Positions 17,554 to 26,939 of a stretch of DNA of 64,000 bases are shown piece after piece. Each line of letters opens with the position of its first letter. The first letter of the stretch is position 1. The translations under genes were made by a program, and so were the position numbers. Under the pieces are notes generated by a model that did not search any database, was not told the DNA's origin, and worked only from the letters and a program-made list of their open reading frames with translations. This stretch comes from PFL42 sp963789825 (lineage in GTDB: Bacteria > Chloroflexota > Anaerolineae > Anaerolineales > E44-bin32): contig CAWBME010000004.1 in the NCBI GenBank assembly GCA_963789825.1, positions 50,697 to 114,696 of the forward strand, in the 5' to 3' direction.

Positions 17554-17996
17554 GGCTTGGCCTCCCGATGCGGAATGCGCTGCGGACATCGGGCTGGTTC
17601 AGCAGCAGCACGAGGCCAGCGTAGATCAGCATCAAGACGTATTCCGGCTGTGAAAAGTAGGCGCGCACCAGGTTGACCATCAACCCCAGGACAAGGAACA
17701 GCACCAGCGCGACCCATGCCCAACGCTTGCGTTTGAGGATGCCAATCCCTGAGATCAGGCTCAAGATCGCAATCGGCGCGACGAGCAAGAACGCCATCGT
17801 CGTCGATCCCTTCGGGCGTCAGCATGATCGGCAGCTCATCCGGGGCTTCGACCGCGATCGCCTCGAGTTGGCCATTGATGATAAGCACCGACATTCGCCC
17901 CAGGATCAGCGGGACGGCCACGATGGCGCACCATCCCGCAACCACCACCGAACCGGGCTGTCGGGATTTTCTCTCGACCGCCTTCTCCTTCTTCAT
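17537..17996 (-). CDS. small membrane protein, unknown, frameshifted near 17805
   Basis: ATG at 17996 follows AAGGAGGGCG. The N-terminus is basic (MKKEKAVERKSRQ), then a helix VVVAGWCAIVAVPLILGRMS. After a frame change near 17805 it continues with AFLLVAPIAILSLISGIGIL, KRKRWAWVALVLFLVLGLMV and YVLMLIYAGLVLLL. About 152 residues and four helices. It precedes and overlaps the Vps62-like gene, so the two are probably one unit. Not recognised. Confidence 0.5.
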
Positions 17997-18309
17997 GCTC
18001 GCCCTCCTTGCCCAATGGATTCGGGTGGCCGGTTGAGGTTCCGGCTCTCGACGGACGGTCTCTGCTGGATTCAACCCCGTCTGCGCGGTATCGACGCTCC
18101 GCCGCGTCAACAGATCTCAGGATGCGGATGGTTGGCACTAGAGCAGTCTGCACTTCCCGGCTGCGGATCAGCCCGGTGAGAAGGATGTCCCGCCCGTCGG
18201 ATTCGCCCGCAAGCCGCGACAACCCCCGCTTCCAGGCAAGGGCCCGTCCCCGCAACCTTGGCCCCGGCAACCCACCGCGCCGGGCGATAGTCTCTGGGGC
18301 TGGATGGGG
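17997..18309. other. 313-bp intergenic region, nothing assigned
   Basis: Lies upstream of the minus-strand membrane gene and downstream of a lipoprotein gene. Open frames here give only Arg/Gly-rich shadow sequence. No clear promoter or terminator was found. Confidence 0.35.
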
Positions 18310-19187
18310 TTAGGGAAGCTCCCAGTAGGCCATCTCCTGGGCGCCGATCTCCAGGGACCCCGACTTGCGCGCCCCGACGAACAAGCCGAAGCCTCCCGCA
18401 TCGGTCAGGGTCTCATCCTCGATCTCTTCCAGCTTCTGGCCATTGGCGTACAGCGTGAGCTGGTTGCCGTCGGCCATCACGCCCATGCGGTTGTCCCGCT
18501 TCGTGCCGGCGAGAATGGCGGTGCTGCTGGTCAGCGGGATCAGCGTGGTCATCTTCTCGTCGCCCCAGTGCCGCAGCCAGTACCGGCCGTCACAGGTGAA
18601 GCCGAGCAAGTACCCCTCATCGGCGGCATGGCGCTCAGGCACACGGAAGATCAGGCCGTAGTGGTCGTTGCCCTGGCAGTCTCCCGAGTTGAGATCCGCC
18701 TCCAGGTAGAAGTCCTCGATTTCCGGCCAGGTCAGGCGCCACCCGTCCATCGTCGTCAGGCCCGTGAAGAGCAGCGCTCCGTCCTCGACCTCCGCCCGAG
18801 TAAAACTGTCCGCACCGAGCGTCCAATTGCTGCCGGTCGAGAAGGTGTCCTGCCAGGCCGGGTTGCCCAGCCAACTGCGCGGGTCTCCGCTGCCGGGGGT
18901 GGTGGTCACGGTGGGTGTGGGGGACAGTTCACTGGTCGCCGTGGGGCTAGGCGTGGGGGAGGGCACGGCCGTCGCCGACGGCGGCGGTGTGGAGGTGGGA
19001 GGTTCGGCCGGCTCAGCCGGCTCAGCGGCTTCGGTCTGTGTAGGCAGCGCCTGCAGCGTCGCCTCGACCTGCGCCGCCAAGTCTTGCGTGGGAGCAGGGC
19101 TGACGGGGGCAGGGGTGCTGCAGGCCAAGCGCAAGGATCCACAGGCTGGCTGCCGGCAGGACGAGCGACCAGGCGTTTCGGCTCATG
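18310..19187 (-). CDS. lipoprotein with concanavalin-like/DUF1080-type domain
   Basis: ATG at 19187 gives a signal peptide that, after one frame change near 19128, ends in the lipobox LALAC. A long Pro/Thr/Ser linker (PTPSPTATSELSPTPTVTTT) carries a folded domain: FSTGSNWTLGADSFTRAEV, LLFTGLTTMDGWRLTWPEIE, GNDHYGLIFRVP and YLLGFTCDGRYWLRHW, then GGFGLFVGA. This is the jelly-roll pattern of DUF1080/laminin-G-like domains found on many Chloroflexota surface proteins. Probably an outer-face sugar- or matrix-binding lipoprotein. Downstream of the FmdB gene with a 9-base gap. Confidence 0.7.
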
Positions 19188-19196
19188 GCAGGGCCC

Positions 19197-19661
19197 TCAG
19201 GAAGGCTGCCTCCATTCTACGCCAGCTGCCAAGGTCCGGGACAGGTCAGCGGAAGGCCGCGTCGAGAAGTCGTCGAAGTCATCTCCCATTCCGCCGGCTC
19301 CCGCGCCAAGATCGGGGAAGTCCTTCTCGATCTGGTCGGGATTCTCGCCGGCCTCCATGCGGTCGACGACCTCGTCGAACTCCGGCGGCAGATCTTCGCC
19401 CATCTCCTGGCCCATGCGCCGCATCATGCGCGCCATCGCCTGCGGGTCGTCCTCGTCGACCGAGTCCCAATCCCCCGGATCCGACAGCGCGTCCATGCGC
19501 GACTCCTCGGAGCGCAGCACCCGCACGCGGTTGATCAGGCGGCTCAGGTTGGCGCTGCCGCACTTCGGGCAGGTCACGGGCTGCTGGCCGTACTCGGTAT
19601 AGGTCTGGTAGATCGACACCCGCTTGCGGCAGTCCAGGCAGCGGTAGTCATAGTTCGGCAT
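19197..19661 (-). CDS. FmdB-type zinc-ribbon regulatory protein
   Basis: MPNYDYRCLDCRKRVSIYQT and CPKCGSANLSRL give the CxxC...CxxC zinc ribbon of the FmdB family; FmdB regulates formamidase genes where studied. ATG at 19661 is chosen because GGAGG lies just upstream and the family begins MPxYxYxC. The C-terminal half is acidic and Met-rich (ARMMRRMGQEMGEDLP, then FDEVVDRMEAGENPDQIEKD), longer than in minimal family members. Co-directional with the lipoprotein gene that follows. Confidence 0.85.
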   Translation of the reverse strand: MPNYDYRCLDCRKRVSIYQTYTEYGQQPVTCPKCGSANLSRLINRVRVLRSEESRMDALSDPGDWDSVDEDDPQAMARMMRRMGQEMGEDLPPEFDEVVDRMEAGENPDQIEKDFPDLGAGAGGMGDDFDDFSTRPSADLSRTLAAGVEWRQPS

Positions 19662-19705
19662 CTCGGCCTCCGAGGCTTGCATTATACTGACCGTCAGCAC
19701 AGGAG

Positions 19706-20329
19706 ATGAGGGTGAGTGCAGGATTTTCTCCGGCGGCGCGGCAGCCGCTGCTGATCGTGATCTCCGGCGCCTCGGGCGCCGGAAAAGACAGCGTGCGGCA
19801 GCGCATGAAGGACCGCGGCCTCCCGTTCCACTTCGTGGTCACCGCCACCACCCGCAAGCCGCGGCCCGGCGAGATCGACGGCCAGGACTACTTCTTCGTC
19901 AGTCACGAGCGGTTCGCGGCGATGATCGAAAACGGCGAACTGCTCGAGCACGCCATGGTCTACAACGACTACAAAGGGATCCCCAAGCTGCAGGTGCGGC
20001 AGGCGCTGGACAGCGGGCAGGATGTGGTGATGCGCATTGATGTCCAGGGCGCCGAAACCCTTCGCTCCCTGTGCCCGGAGGCGCTGCTGATCTTCCTGGT
20101 CCCGGCGAATGAGGACGAAATGGTCCGCCGCCTGACGGCACGCAAGACCGAGACGCCACAGGACCTGCAGCTGCGCATCGAGACCGCTCGGCAGGAGCTC
20201 CAGCGCATGCATGTATTCGACTACTACGTGGTCAACGCCGATGCGCAGCTCGACGCGGCCGTCGACTTGATCGAAGCCATCATCGAAGCCGAGCACCATC
20301 GCATCCACCCGCGCCGGGTGTCGCTGTGA
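19706..20329 (+). CDS. gmk: guanylate kinase
   Basis: Converts GMP to GDP. The P-loop SGASGAGKDSV lies near residues 20-30, followed by VVTATTRKPRPGEIDGQDYF and GELLEHAMVYNDYKGIPKLQ, the GMP-binding block; DVVMRIDVQGAE is the Walker B strand. 207 residues, standard length. Lys-Asp replaces the more usual Lys-Ser/Thr after GxGK, with Ser next. Divergent from the FmdB gene with only 44 bp between starts, where TATACT at 19683-19688 may serve as a -10. Confidence 0.93.
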   Translation: MRVSAGFSPAARQPLLIVISGASGAGKDSVRQRMKDRGLPFHFVVTATTRKPRPGEIDGQDYFFVSHERFAAMIENGELLEHAMVYNDYKGIPKLQVRQALDSGQDVVMRIDVQGAETLRSLCPEALLIFLVPANEDEMVRRLTARKTETPQDLQLRIETARQELQRMHVFDYYVVNADAQLDAAVDLIEAIIEAEHHRIHPRRVSL

Positions 20330-21093
20330 TCGAGCCCGAGCCGCCGACGTCACCCGCTCCGCAACAACTCCGCCCGGCGCGGCCCGGCCTGGCCCAGGTG
20401 ATTCGCCGGCATCCGGTCACCTTCAGCCTGATCGGCGTGAATCTGGGAGTGTTCGTCGTCCAGCTGCTGCTGACCAGCCTGCTCGGTTTCGATCTGGTCA
20501 TCGCGCTGGGAGCGAAGGAGAATGCCGCCATCGCCGCCGGCCAATACTGGCGGCTGCTCACGCCGGTCTTCATCCATGCCGGCCTGGCGCATCTCTTCGT
20601 CAATATGTACTCGCTGTATGTGATCGGACCGACGGGCGAGGAGATGTTCGGCCACGTCCGCTTCCTGAGTTTCTACCTGCTGGCTGGTTTCGCCGGAGCG
20701 ATCTTCAGCCTGGCTTTCAACGTCTCGCCGTCGGTCGGCGCCTCCGGAGCGATCTTCGGCGCGCTCGGCATGCTGGGGGCCTTCTGGTATGTGCATCGGA
20801 CGACCTTCGGTTCGGTCGGAAATCTGCAGCTGCGCCAGATCGCGATGGTGGCGGCGTTGAACCTGCTGATCGGCCTGTCGCCGGGGATCGACTTCTGGGC
20901 CCACCTGGGCGGTTTCGTGACGGGCATCGCCCTGGGCCTATTCTTCGGCCCGCGCTACCAGGCCCGCCGGACCGACACCGGGCAGGTGCGCATGCAGGAC
21001 ACCCGTCCCTGGGCGCAGGTCCGCGGCGGCGTCCTGCTGACGCTCGTGGCGTTGATTGGCCTGGCCGTGCTGGTCGTGTGGAATCTGGCCTAG
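20326..21093 (+). CDS. rhomboid-family intramembrane serine protease
   Basis: Starts at a GTG overlapping the gmk stop. An N-terminal Pro-rich cytoplasmic segment precedes helix one. The L1 region reads GQYWRLLTPVFIHAGLAHLF, followed by NMYSLYVIGPTGEEMFG. The catalytic Ser lies in GASGAIFGALG near residue 143, and the catalytic His in FWAHLGGFVTG near residue 191. Six core helices plus one C-terminal helix, 255 residues. Substrate unknown. Confidence 0.92.
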   Translation: MIEPEPPTSPAPQQLRPARPGLAQVIRRHPVTFSLIGVNLGVFVVQLLLTSLLGFDLVIALGAKENAAIAAGQYWRLLTPVFIHAGLAHLFVNMYSLYVIGPTGEEMFGHVRFLSFYLLAGFAGAIFSLAFNVSPSVGASGAIFGALGMLGAFWYVHRTTFGSVGNLQLRQIAMVAALNLLIGLSPGIDFWAHLGGFVTGIALGLFFGPRYQARRTDTGQVRMQDTRPWAQVRGGVLLTLVALIGLAVLVVWNLA

Positions 21094-21105
21094 TTGCCGG
21101 ATGTG

Positions 21106-21134
21106 TTGACGGCCTTCCCCCGGCTCCTTATAAT
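21106..21134 (+). promoter_or_regulatory. sigma-70-type promoter for the reductase gene
   Basis: TTGACG at 21106-21111 and TATAAT at 21129-21134 are separated by exactly 17 bp, close to the bacterial housekeeping consensus. The expected transcript start near 21141 leaves a leader of about 35 bases with AGGAG at 21160-21164. Confidence 0.82.
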
Positions 21135-21175
21135 CCCCGCGTTCTTCCCCCCGGACCTCAGGAGCAAGATGGCGG

Positions 21176-22205
21176 ATGACCGACCTGGTTTTTGACATCA
21201 CTTTTATCGGGGCGGGACCGACCGGCCTGTTCGGCGCCTTCTACGCCGGGCTGCGCGAGATGTCGGTGAAAGTGATCGACGCTTTGCCCCAGCCCGGCGG
21301 TCAACTGATCGCCCTGTATCCCGAGAAGATCATCTACGACACCCCCGGCCTGCCGGAGATCTTGGCCAAGGATCTGGTGGCCGATCTGGTGCGCCAGGCC
21401 TCACAGTGGAACCCGGTCTTCGCCCTGAGTGAACGTGCGCATGGGCTGCAGCGCGTGGCTCTGCCGGGCGGCGCCGAGGGAGAGACCTGCTGGCGCATCG
21501 ATACCGACCGGGGGCAGCACTTCACCCGCACCCTGATCCTGGCGGCGGGGATCGGCGCCTTCGAGCCCGTGACGTTGAAGGATGAGGCCGCTCAGCGATT
21601 CGTCGGTCATGGCGTGGAATACATGGTCCAGGACCTGAATGCGTATCGCGAGCCGGCGTGTGCTGATCGTGGGCGGCGGCGACTCCGCCGTTGATTGGGC
21701 GCTGGCCCTGCAATCGATCGCCAAGCACGTGACCCTCATCCACCGGCGCGAGGGTTTCCGGGCGCACGACACCTCGGTCAATGCACTCAAATCGTCAGCG
21801 GTGGATGTCCGCCTGTTCCATGAAGTGCGCAGGCTGCAGGGCGGAGAGCGTGTGTCGTCGGCCGTGATCTTCGACAACCGCACCCAGGCCGAGGCCACGC
21901 TCGAGGTGGATGAGGTCATCCTCGCCCTCGGCTTCAAAGCCGATATGGGCCCAATTCGCGAGTGGGGATTGGAGACGGTCGGGCGACGTTACGTCAAAGT
22001 GAACTGCAAGGGGGAAACCAACCTGCCCGGGGTGTATGCCGCCGGAGATGTGGCGCTGCAGGAGAACCAGGATCCGTTGAACCTGATCGTGATCGGTTAC
22101 GGTCAGGTCACCGCCGCTGTCAACTACGCCTACACCGTCGTCCGTCCGGGCGGCAAGGTGTTTCCCGGCCACTCGAGCGAGAAGATGGCCGGCACGCACC
22201 TGTAG
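21176..22205 (+). CDS. ferredoxin--NADP+ reductase-like (thioredoxin-reductase-type) flavoprotein, frameshifted near 21645
   Basis: An FAD/NAD(P)H oxidoreductase of the TrxR-like ferredoxin-NADP reductase family. The FAD-binding motif is DITFIGAGPTGLFGAFYAGL, then PQPGGQLIALYPEK and YDTPGLPEI. After a frame change near 21645 the NADPH-binding motif VLIVGGGDSAVDWALAL and HRREGFRAH follow, then VYAAGDVALQENQDPLNLI, the second FAD-contact motif. No CxxC redox pair is seen, which fits a ferredoxin reductase rather than thioredoxin reductase. About 343 residues. A second ATG at 21169 with better ribosome-site spacing would need one T fewer in a T5 run. Confidence 0.88.
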
Positions 22206-22255
22206 CGATCACTGCCGGGATTCAATCGCCGCGACCGCCAGGTCGGGCCTGTACC

Positions 22256-22726
22256 TCAGGATGCGTTGTCCTCGGGGACCGGCTCGGGGGGTTTCGGGCG
22301 GCGCGGCCAGTACAGCAGCACACCCACCAGGCTGGTCAGCAGGCCGATCACCAGCCCCAGCACCTGGACCTCGCCGAAGTACAGCCCGCCACGCAGCGTG
22401 TGCGACCCGATCCCGAGGAAATCGGCGAAGGAGGCGGCGACAGCGACGACGTATCCGGTGGCGATCAACCGCATACCGATCTCGGCCCGCAGGCTCAAGG
22501 GCCGTCCGTTGCGCACGACGCGCACCGTCAGGTACGCCCCGATCAGCAGGAGCGCCAGTCCGGTCAGCCAGGTGTAGATCTGAACGAAGCCGACAACCGC
22601 ACTGCGGTCCATACCGATCAGATCGGGCTCGACCCCAACGATGAACGCCCCGAATCCCAGCAGGACCAGCGTCATCCAGCGGCGCGCCCAGCGAACCTGG
22701 CGAGGAGTCAGTTTTTCCCTGGGCAT
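22256..22726 (-). CDS. integral membrane protein, unknown
   Basis: About 156 residues from ATG at 22726 (MPREKLTPRQVRWARRWMT), placed 4 bases after the dipeptidase stop. Four hydrophobic segments: LVLLGFGAFIVGVEPDLIGM, IYTWLTGLALLLIGAYLTV, LIATGYVVAVAASFADFLGI and LGLVIGLLTSLVGVLLYWP. A Pro/Glu-rich cytoplasmic tail ends the protein. Its place at the end of the dipeptidase/LLM operon is the only context. Family not recognised. Confidence 0.65.
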   Translation of the reverse strand: MPREKLTPRQVRWARRWMTLVLLGFGAFIVGVEPDLIGMDRSAVVGFVQIYTWLTGLALLLIGAYLTVRVVRNGRPLSLRAEIGMRLIATGYVVAVAASFADFLGIGSHTLRGGLYFGEVQVLGLVIGLLTSLVGVLLYWPRRPKPPEPVPEDNAS

Positions 22727-22730
22727 ACTC

Positions 22731-23819
22731 TCAGGTCTCCGGCAGCAGCCGTTGAAGCAGGGACAGCCAGTTTCCCCCCAGGATGGCCTCGACCTCCGGC
22801 GCAGCGTAGCCGCGGGCAGCGAGGGCATCGCCAATTAACCGCAGGTCAGCGACGCTGTCAAGTCCGGCCGGGATCTTGTGCAGGCCAAACCCACCGTCGA
22901 AATCGCTGCCCAGGGCGACATGCCGCGCGCTGCTGGTGAGCTGGCAAATATGGTCCACCTGTGCGCACACCCGGTCCAACGTGACCACCGCCCGCCCAGC
23001 CTCGGGCTTCCATCCGCCCACCAGGAAGGGATTGTAAAGTGCCAGCCCGATAACTCCATCCCGCTCCGCCAGGCTGCGCACCACGGCATCGGTCAGATGG
23101 CGCTCGGGCGTTGGCGACTCGGGCAGCAGCGCCTGCGCGTTGCTGTGGGAGGCAAGCACCACGCCCGGATAGACATCGAGAGCCTGGCGCTGGCCCTGTT
23201 CCGTCATGTGGGAGAGGTCCAACGCCAGCCCGAACTCGGCCATTGCCTGCAGCAGCCTGTGTCCGTCCGCCGTCAGCGGGCCGGGCTCGTGCGTTCCCCC
23301 GGCGTAACGTGTGCCGGTCCACGCCGGGCCGATGATGCGCACGCCGTGGGCATACCACGCCTCGACCTCCGACGGGGCCTGAATCGCGTCGCCACCTTCC
23401 ATCAGCAGCACAAGCCCCAGGCGTGGCGACTCCGGTGGCTCCAGCTCCCAGGTCGCCAGCACTTCGGCCAAGTCTCGGCAACTCTCCACCCGCTGGAAGC
23501 GGTCGCCATGCTGCGCGATCAGTCGGTTGTACACGTCCAGGCTGGCCAGGTAGAGCGCCCGGGCTTCGTCTGGATCGCGATAGCAGATCCGCTCCCATGG
23601 GCCGACCTTGCGGCGAATCGGGGCGGCAAACAACGTGGCGAACACGACTGCCACCCGTCCGGCAACCCATTCTGGCCAGCCCAGCAGGGCATGGCCGGTA
23701 TGCACCGGGATTTCGCTGTCCTGCTCCAGGGTGCGCGTCTCTGCGACCGACCGATTCGGATCCCGGCCGAAGGTCAGCATGTTCCAGGCGATGTCCTCGT
23801 GCCCGTCAACGATCAGCAT
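22731..23819 (-). CDS. M19-family membrane (renal-type) dipeptidase
   Basis: A zinc dipeptidase of the amidohydrolase superfamily, 362 residues. LIVDGHEDIAWNML holds the HxD metal pair near residues 7-9, VLLMEGGDAI the bridging Glu near residue 130, LALDLSHMTEQG and VVLASHSNAQAL the later histidines, and VALGSDFDGGFG the conserved Asp near residue 320. Its ATG overlaps the LLM gene stop (ATGCTGA). Members cleave dipeptides, including D-amino-acid ones, and some act on beta-lactams. Confidence 0.92.
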   Translation of the reverse strand: MLIVDGHEDIAWNMLTFGRDPNRSVAETRTLEQDSEIPVHTGHALLGWPEWVAGRVAVVFATLFAAPIRRKVGPWERICYRDPDEARALYLASLDVYNRLIAQHGDRFQRVESCRDLAEVLATWELEPPESPRLGLVLLMEGGDAIQAPSEVEAWYAHGVRIIGPAWTGTRYAGGTHEPGPLTADGHRLLQAMAEFGLALDLSHMTEQGQRQALDVYPGVVLASHSNAQALLPESPTPERHLTDAVVRSLAERDGVIGLALYNPFLVGGWKPEAGRAVVTLDRVCAQVDHICQLTSSARHVALGSDFDGGFGLHKIPAGLDSVADLRLIGDALAARGYAAPEVEAILGGNWLSLLQRLLPET

Positions 23820-24824
23820 CCAATCTCCCGCAACCGGGTGATCAGCCTGCGCCAGAACGCATCGCGGCTTCCCGGGGTGAAAGGCAGGTACAGACCCAGC
23901 CGGTCCGCGCTGCCCGCGTAGCGCTCGGCGAGCGCCTCCGGCAGATCCTGTTCCGCTGCAAGCACGGCGAAGGTGGCGAGCATCTCCTGTGTGATGCACT
24001 CGCCCATCTCGGCCCATGCGCCGCGCTCGAGACAGGCTGCGCAGTTCGTCGGCGTTCTCCCCCCAGCCATGCAAGGCCATCACCGGCCGATAGGACGGGG
24101 TCGAGGCATAGAAGGCGATCTGGCCGCGCGCCCACAGCTCTTCCTCCGGCGTGGTGGCGACGATCGACGTGACACTGAAGGCGATCGCCTCGCTCCTCCG
24201 CCCGGCTCCGGCAGCGCCCTCAGCGATCGCCGGCAGCACGACCTCCTGCAGGTAGCGCCGCGAGTGGTAGGGATGGACCAGGAAGCCGTCAGCGGCTTCA
24301 CCCGCCAGGCGGGCCAGGCCGGGATTCACTCCGGCGACAAAGATGGGGATCGCCGGGTGCGGCTGGGGTCCCGGGCTGAAGAATGGGGTCATCAGCGTGA
24401 CCTTATGGTACTCGCCGCGCACGTTCGGCCGGCCACCCTGCTGCCACGCCTGCCACAGCGCGCGGATCACCTGAATCTGCTCGCGCAGCGCGGTGACCGG
24501 CGAAGCCGGCCAAGGCATGCCGAAGCGCCGTTCGATGTGCGCCTTCACCTGGGTTCCCAGGCCCAGGATGAATCGGCCGCCGGACTGCTCGGCCAGATCC
24601 CACGCCGTGTGCGCCAACACTGTCGGGCTGCGGGCGAAGGCGATGGCTACCGCAGTACCGATCGAGATCCGCTGGGTGTGCTCGGCCGCCAGCGCCAGCG
24701 GAAGAAATGGATCGTGTTGCGTCTCCGTCGACCACAGGCCATCAAACCCAATGGCCTCGGCTGCCTGCGCCATCCCGGGCAGCTGACGCAGCGCCATCGG
24801 CGGCAGGCTGGCGTCGAGCTTCAC
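23813..24824 (-). CDS. LLM-class (F420-dependent type) flavin oxidoreductase, frameshifted near 24035
   Basis: A luciferase-like TIM-barrel oxidoreductase. The start MKLDASLPPMAL overlaps the thioesterase stop as ATGA. AAEAIGFDGLWSTETQHDPF, LGLGTQVKAHIERRFGMPW and IPIFVAGVNPGLARLAGE are characteristic. One change of frame near 24035 leads to ECITQEMLATFAVLAAEQDL and SADRLGLYLPF. Such proteins use F420 or FMN; the AQVKAHIERRFGM-like stretch is typical of the TIGR03617-type F420 subfamily from memory. Operon with thioesterase and dipeptidase. Confidence 0.85.
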
Positions 24825-25264
24825 GCCGGTCCTGCAGGACGGGATTGGCCGTCGACCTCGAAGCCTTCAATCGCCGCCCGCCAGCTGGGCGGCACACCGA
24901 TCGATCGCAGGGCATGGTAGTCATAGGCCACCGAGACGGTCTTGCCGATGGCCATCGGCTGTGCCGGCGGCATAGTCTCGATGGCATACGAGAACGTCAG
25001 GCTCTTCGTCCCGATGCGTTCGGTGCGCACCCCGACCCGCAGCGCGGTTCCGTAGGCGATCGGCAACAGGTACTCACATTCGGCTTTGACCAGGATGATC
25101 CCGATGTCGAGGAACTCCTTGCCGTCCCACAGGCCGAGGTGCCGCAGGTAGGCGGCGCGGGCGGTCTCCATGTAGGTGAAGAACACCACGTTGTTGACGT
25201 GCCGCTGGGCATCAATGTCCGCGTAGCGGACCTCGACCGGATGGTAGAAGCGGAAGTCGGTCAT
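24821..25264 (-). CDS. acyl-CoA thioesterase (4-hydroxybenzoyl-CoA thioesterase-like hotdog protein)
   Basis: 147 residues from ATG at 25264 (MTDFRFYHPVEVRYADIDAQ). The pattern VRYADIDAQRHVNNVVFFTY with the catalytic Asp, then ETARAAYLRHLGLWD, is diagnostic for the 4HBT hotdog-fold family. FLDIGIILVKAECEYLLPI forms the central strands. Hydrolyses acyl-CoA or a similar thioester. Its stop overlaps the start of the LLM gene. Confidence 0.88.
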   Translation of the reverse strand: MTDFRFYHPVEVRYADIDAQRHVNNVVFFTYMETARAAYLRHLGLWDGKEFLDIGIILVKAECEYLLPIAYGTALRVGVRTERIGTKSLTFSYAIETMPPAQPMAIGKTVSVAYDYHALRSIGVPPSWRAAIEGFEVDGQSRPAGPA

Positions 25265-25296
25265 ACGGATGGGCGGCGGACGGTCTGCCGTGGCCG

Positions 25297-25744
25297 TCAG
25301 GGAAGCCGCAGCAGCGGGCGCCACCAGGGGATGGCCACCAGCAAGACCAGGGCGGTCAGGGTGAACCAGAGCGCCGAGCGCCGGAAGCGGCCACGATCAT
25401 CACCGGCGCGCCGAGCGCCCAGCGTCCCAATGTGGACAAACACCACCGCCAGCAGCATGAGCGGGATATGCTCCACCAGGATGCGGCGCAGCTCATCCGA
25501 TTGCATGGCCGCCTGCATGTTGGCCATAGCCGCCGCCACAATTGGGCTTAGGAAAGTCAGGACCAAGCCCGACTAAGAACTGCACGTCGATGGAGACCGA
25601 GAAGAGTGTGCCGGCCGTCTTGTCGGCCGGCGTCCAGGCGCGCCGTCCGAACAGGCCGACATAGGCCCGCACCACGGCGTACAGGCCGAACAGGACCACC
25701 AGCCAGCGCACCCAGTTGTGGATCGTGAGCAACAGTGGATACAT
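25297..25744 (-). CDS. four-helix membrane protein (cytochrome b561-like style), frameshifted near 25565
   Basis: MYPLLLTIHNWVRWLVVLFG begins the first helix; the IHNWxRW opening recurs in a family of small four-helix membrane proteins annotated only as hypothetical. After a frame change near 25565 the second half continues VLTFLSPIVAAAMANMQAAM, HIPLMLLAVVFVHIGTLGAR and ALWFTLTALVLLVAIPWWRP. Conserved histidines in helices one and three would allow heme binding, but this is not certain. About 148 residues. Confidence 0.6.
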
Positions 25745-25863
25745 CGCATCTCCTCAACCCGTCTCGCCCGGCAGCCCTGGCGGACAACGAATTATAGGCC
25801 ATGGGGACACAGGACGCCGCAGGAGTTCCTGCGCAGAGGGGCGGGAGCGGCCCGCAGTCTCCC

Positions 25864-26838
25864 CTACGGGTGGGTTGAGGAGGATTCGGCGGAGGCGCCG
25901 GCATTGTGCAGCTTGCGGTGAACCACGCTTAGTTGGCGCACTTGCTGCTCGGCGTGGTAGGAGGACCGAACCAGTGGGCCGCTCTCCACCCAGCGGAACC
26001 CGATCTCCATTCCATAGCGCTTCAGATCCTCAAACTCCTCCGGCGTGTAGTAACGCTCAATTGGGAGGTGGCGCTTGGAGGGTTGCAGGTATTGACCGAT
26101 GGTGATGATGTCGACGCCGCACGCTCGCAGGTCGTCGAGCACGGCCTTGACCTCGTCCAGCGTCTCGCCCAGGCCGAGCATGATCCCCGACTTGGTGAGG
26201 ACTTCCGGATCGAGCTGCCTGGCATTGCGCAGCGTGGCGAGGGCCCACTCGTAGCGGTCCTGCGGCTGCACCGCGCGGAACAAGCGGGGCACGGTCTCCA
26301 CGTTGTGATTGAGGATCTCCGGCCTGGCTGCGATGACGATCTGGAGCGCTTCCCGGGATCCCTTGAAGTCCGGAATTAGCACTTCCACTGAGCATCCGGG
26401 CTGCAGCTGGCGGATGCGGTGGATCACCATGGCGAAGATCGGTGCCCCGCCATCCGGCCGCTCATCGCGGTTGACGCTGGTGATCACGGCATGGCGCAGC
26501 TTCATCGCCTCGACGGCGCGGGCGACGCGCTCCGGCTCGAGCCAGTCCAGCGGGGCGGGCCGGCCGGTCTTGATGTCGCAGAAGCCGCACGAGCGGGTGC
26601 ACACGTCGCCCATCATCAGGAAGGTGGCCGTGCCCGAGCCCCAGCACTCACCCAGGTTGGGACACATGGCCTCTTCACAGACGGTGTGCAACGACTTCGA
26701 GCGCATCATGCCACGCAGCCATTCGTAGGTTTCGCCGGAGGGCGCGCGGACGCGAATCCACTCTGGCCGCCGCGGCGGGCGAGCGGCGGCGGTGAGTTGC
26801 GGATCGGGCGCAGGCGTCGTGCGGTCTCGGGTGGTCAT
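25864..26838 (-). CDS. lipA: lipoyl synthase
   Basis: A radical-SAM enzyme that inserts two sulfurs into octanoyl groups on lipoyl domains. The auxiliary cluster motif CEEAMCPNLGECW lies near residues 54-66, and the radical-SAM motif CTRSCGFCD near residues 80-87. SVNRDERPDGGAPIFA, FNHNVETVPRLF-type text and GIMLGLGETLDEV are conserved. QYLQPSKRHLPIERY and the C-terminal GPLVRSSYHAE complete the family pattern, including the C-terminal RSSY serine that ligates the auxiliary cluster. 324 residues, slightly long at the N-terminus. No lipB alongside. Confidence 0.96.
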   Translation of the reverse strand: MTTRDRTTPAPDPQLTAAARPPRRPEWIRVRAPSGETYEWLRGMMRSKSLHTVCEEAMCPNLGECWGSGTATFLMMGDVCTRSCGFCDIKTGRPAPLDWLEPERVARAVEAMKLRHAVITSVNRDERPDGGAPIFAMVIHRIRQLQPGCSVEVLIPDFKGSREALQIVIAARPEILNHNVETVPRLFRAVQPQDRYEWALATLRNARQLDPEVLTKSGIMLGLGETLDEVKAVLDDLRACGVDIITIGQYLQPSKRHLPIERYYTPEEFEDLKRYGMEIGFRWVESGPLVRSSYHAEQQVRQLSVVHRKLHNAGASAESSSTHP

Positions 26839-26866
26839 GATTTCGTGGAAGACTTCATTCTACCGC

Positions 26867-26939
26867 GGTCGCGGGCATCATTGACGTGCCTGCCGTATAG
26901 GTCCATGGGCATCATGGAGGTGCCTGCCGGTACTCGACC
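26867..26939. repeat. tandem copies of a 33-bp unit (R1 and degenerate R1')
   Basis: R1 at 26867-26899 contains GGGCATCATTGACGTGCC. A diverged copy, R1', starts exactly 33 bp later at 26900 and contains GGGCATCATGGAGGTGCC. R1 recurs without change at 27468-27500. Confidence 0.85.

Noticed and set aside
18880..19080. Repetitive GTGGGTGTGG-like stretches as CRISPR or VNTR
   Set aside because: They are codons of a Pro/Thr-rich lipoprotein linker, irregular in spacing and lacking spacers.
21169..21192. ATG at 21169 as start of the reductase
   Set aside because: It runs out of frame to a stop after eight codons; only a missing T would rescue it. The in-frame ATG at 21176 was kept.
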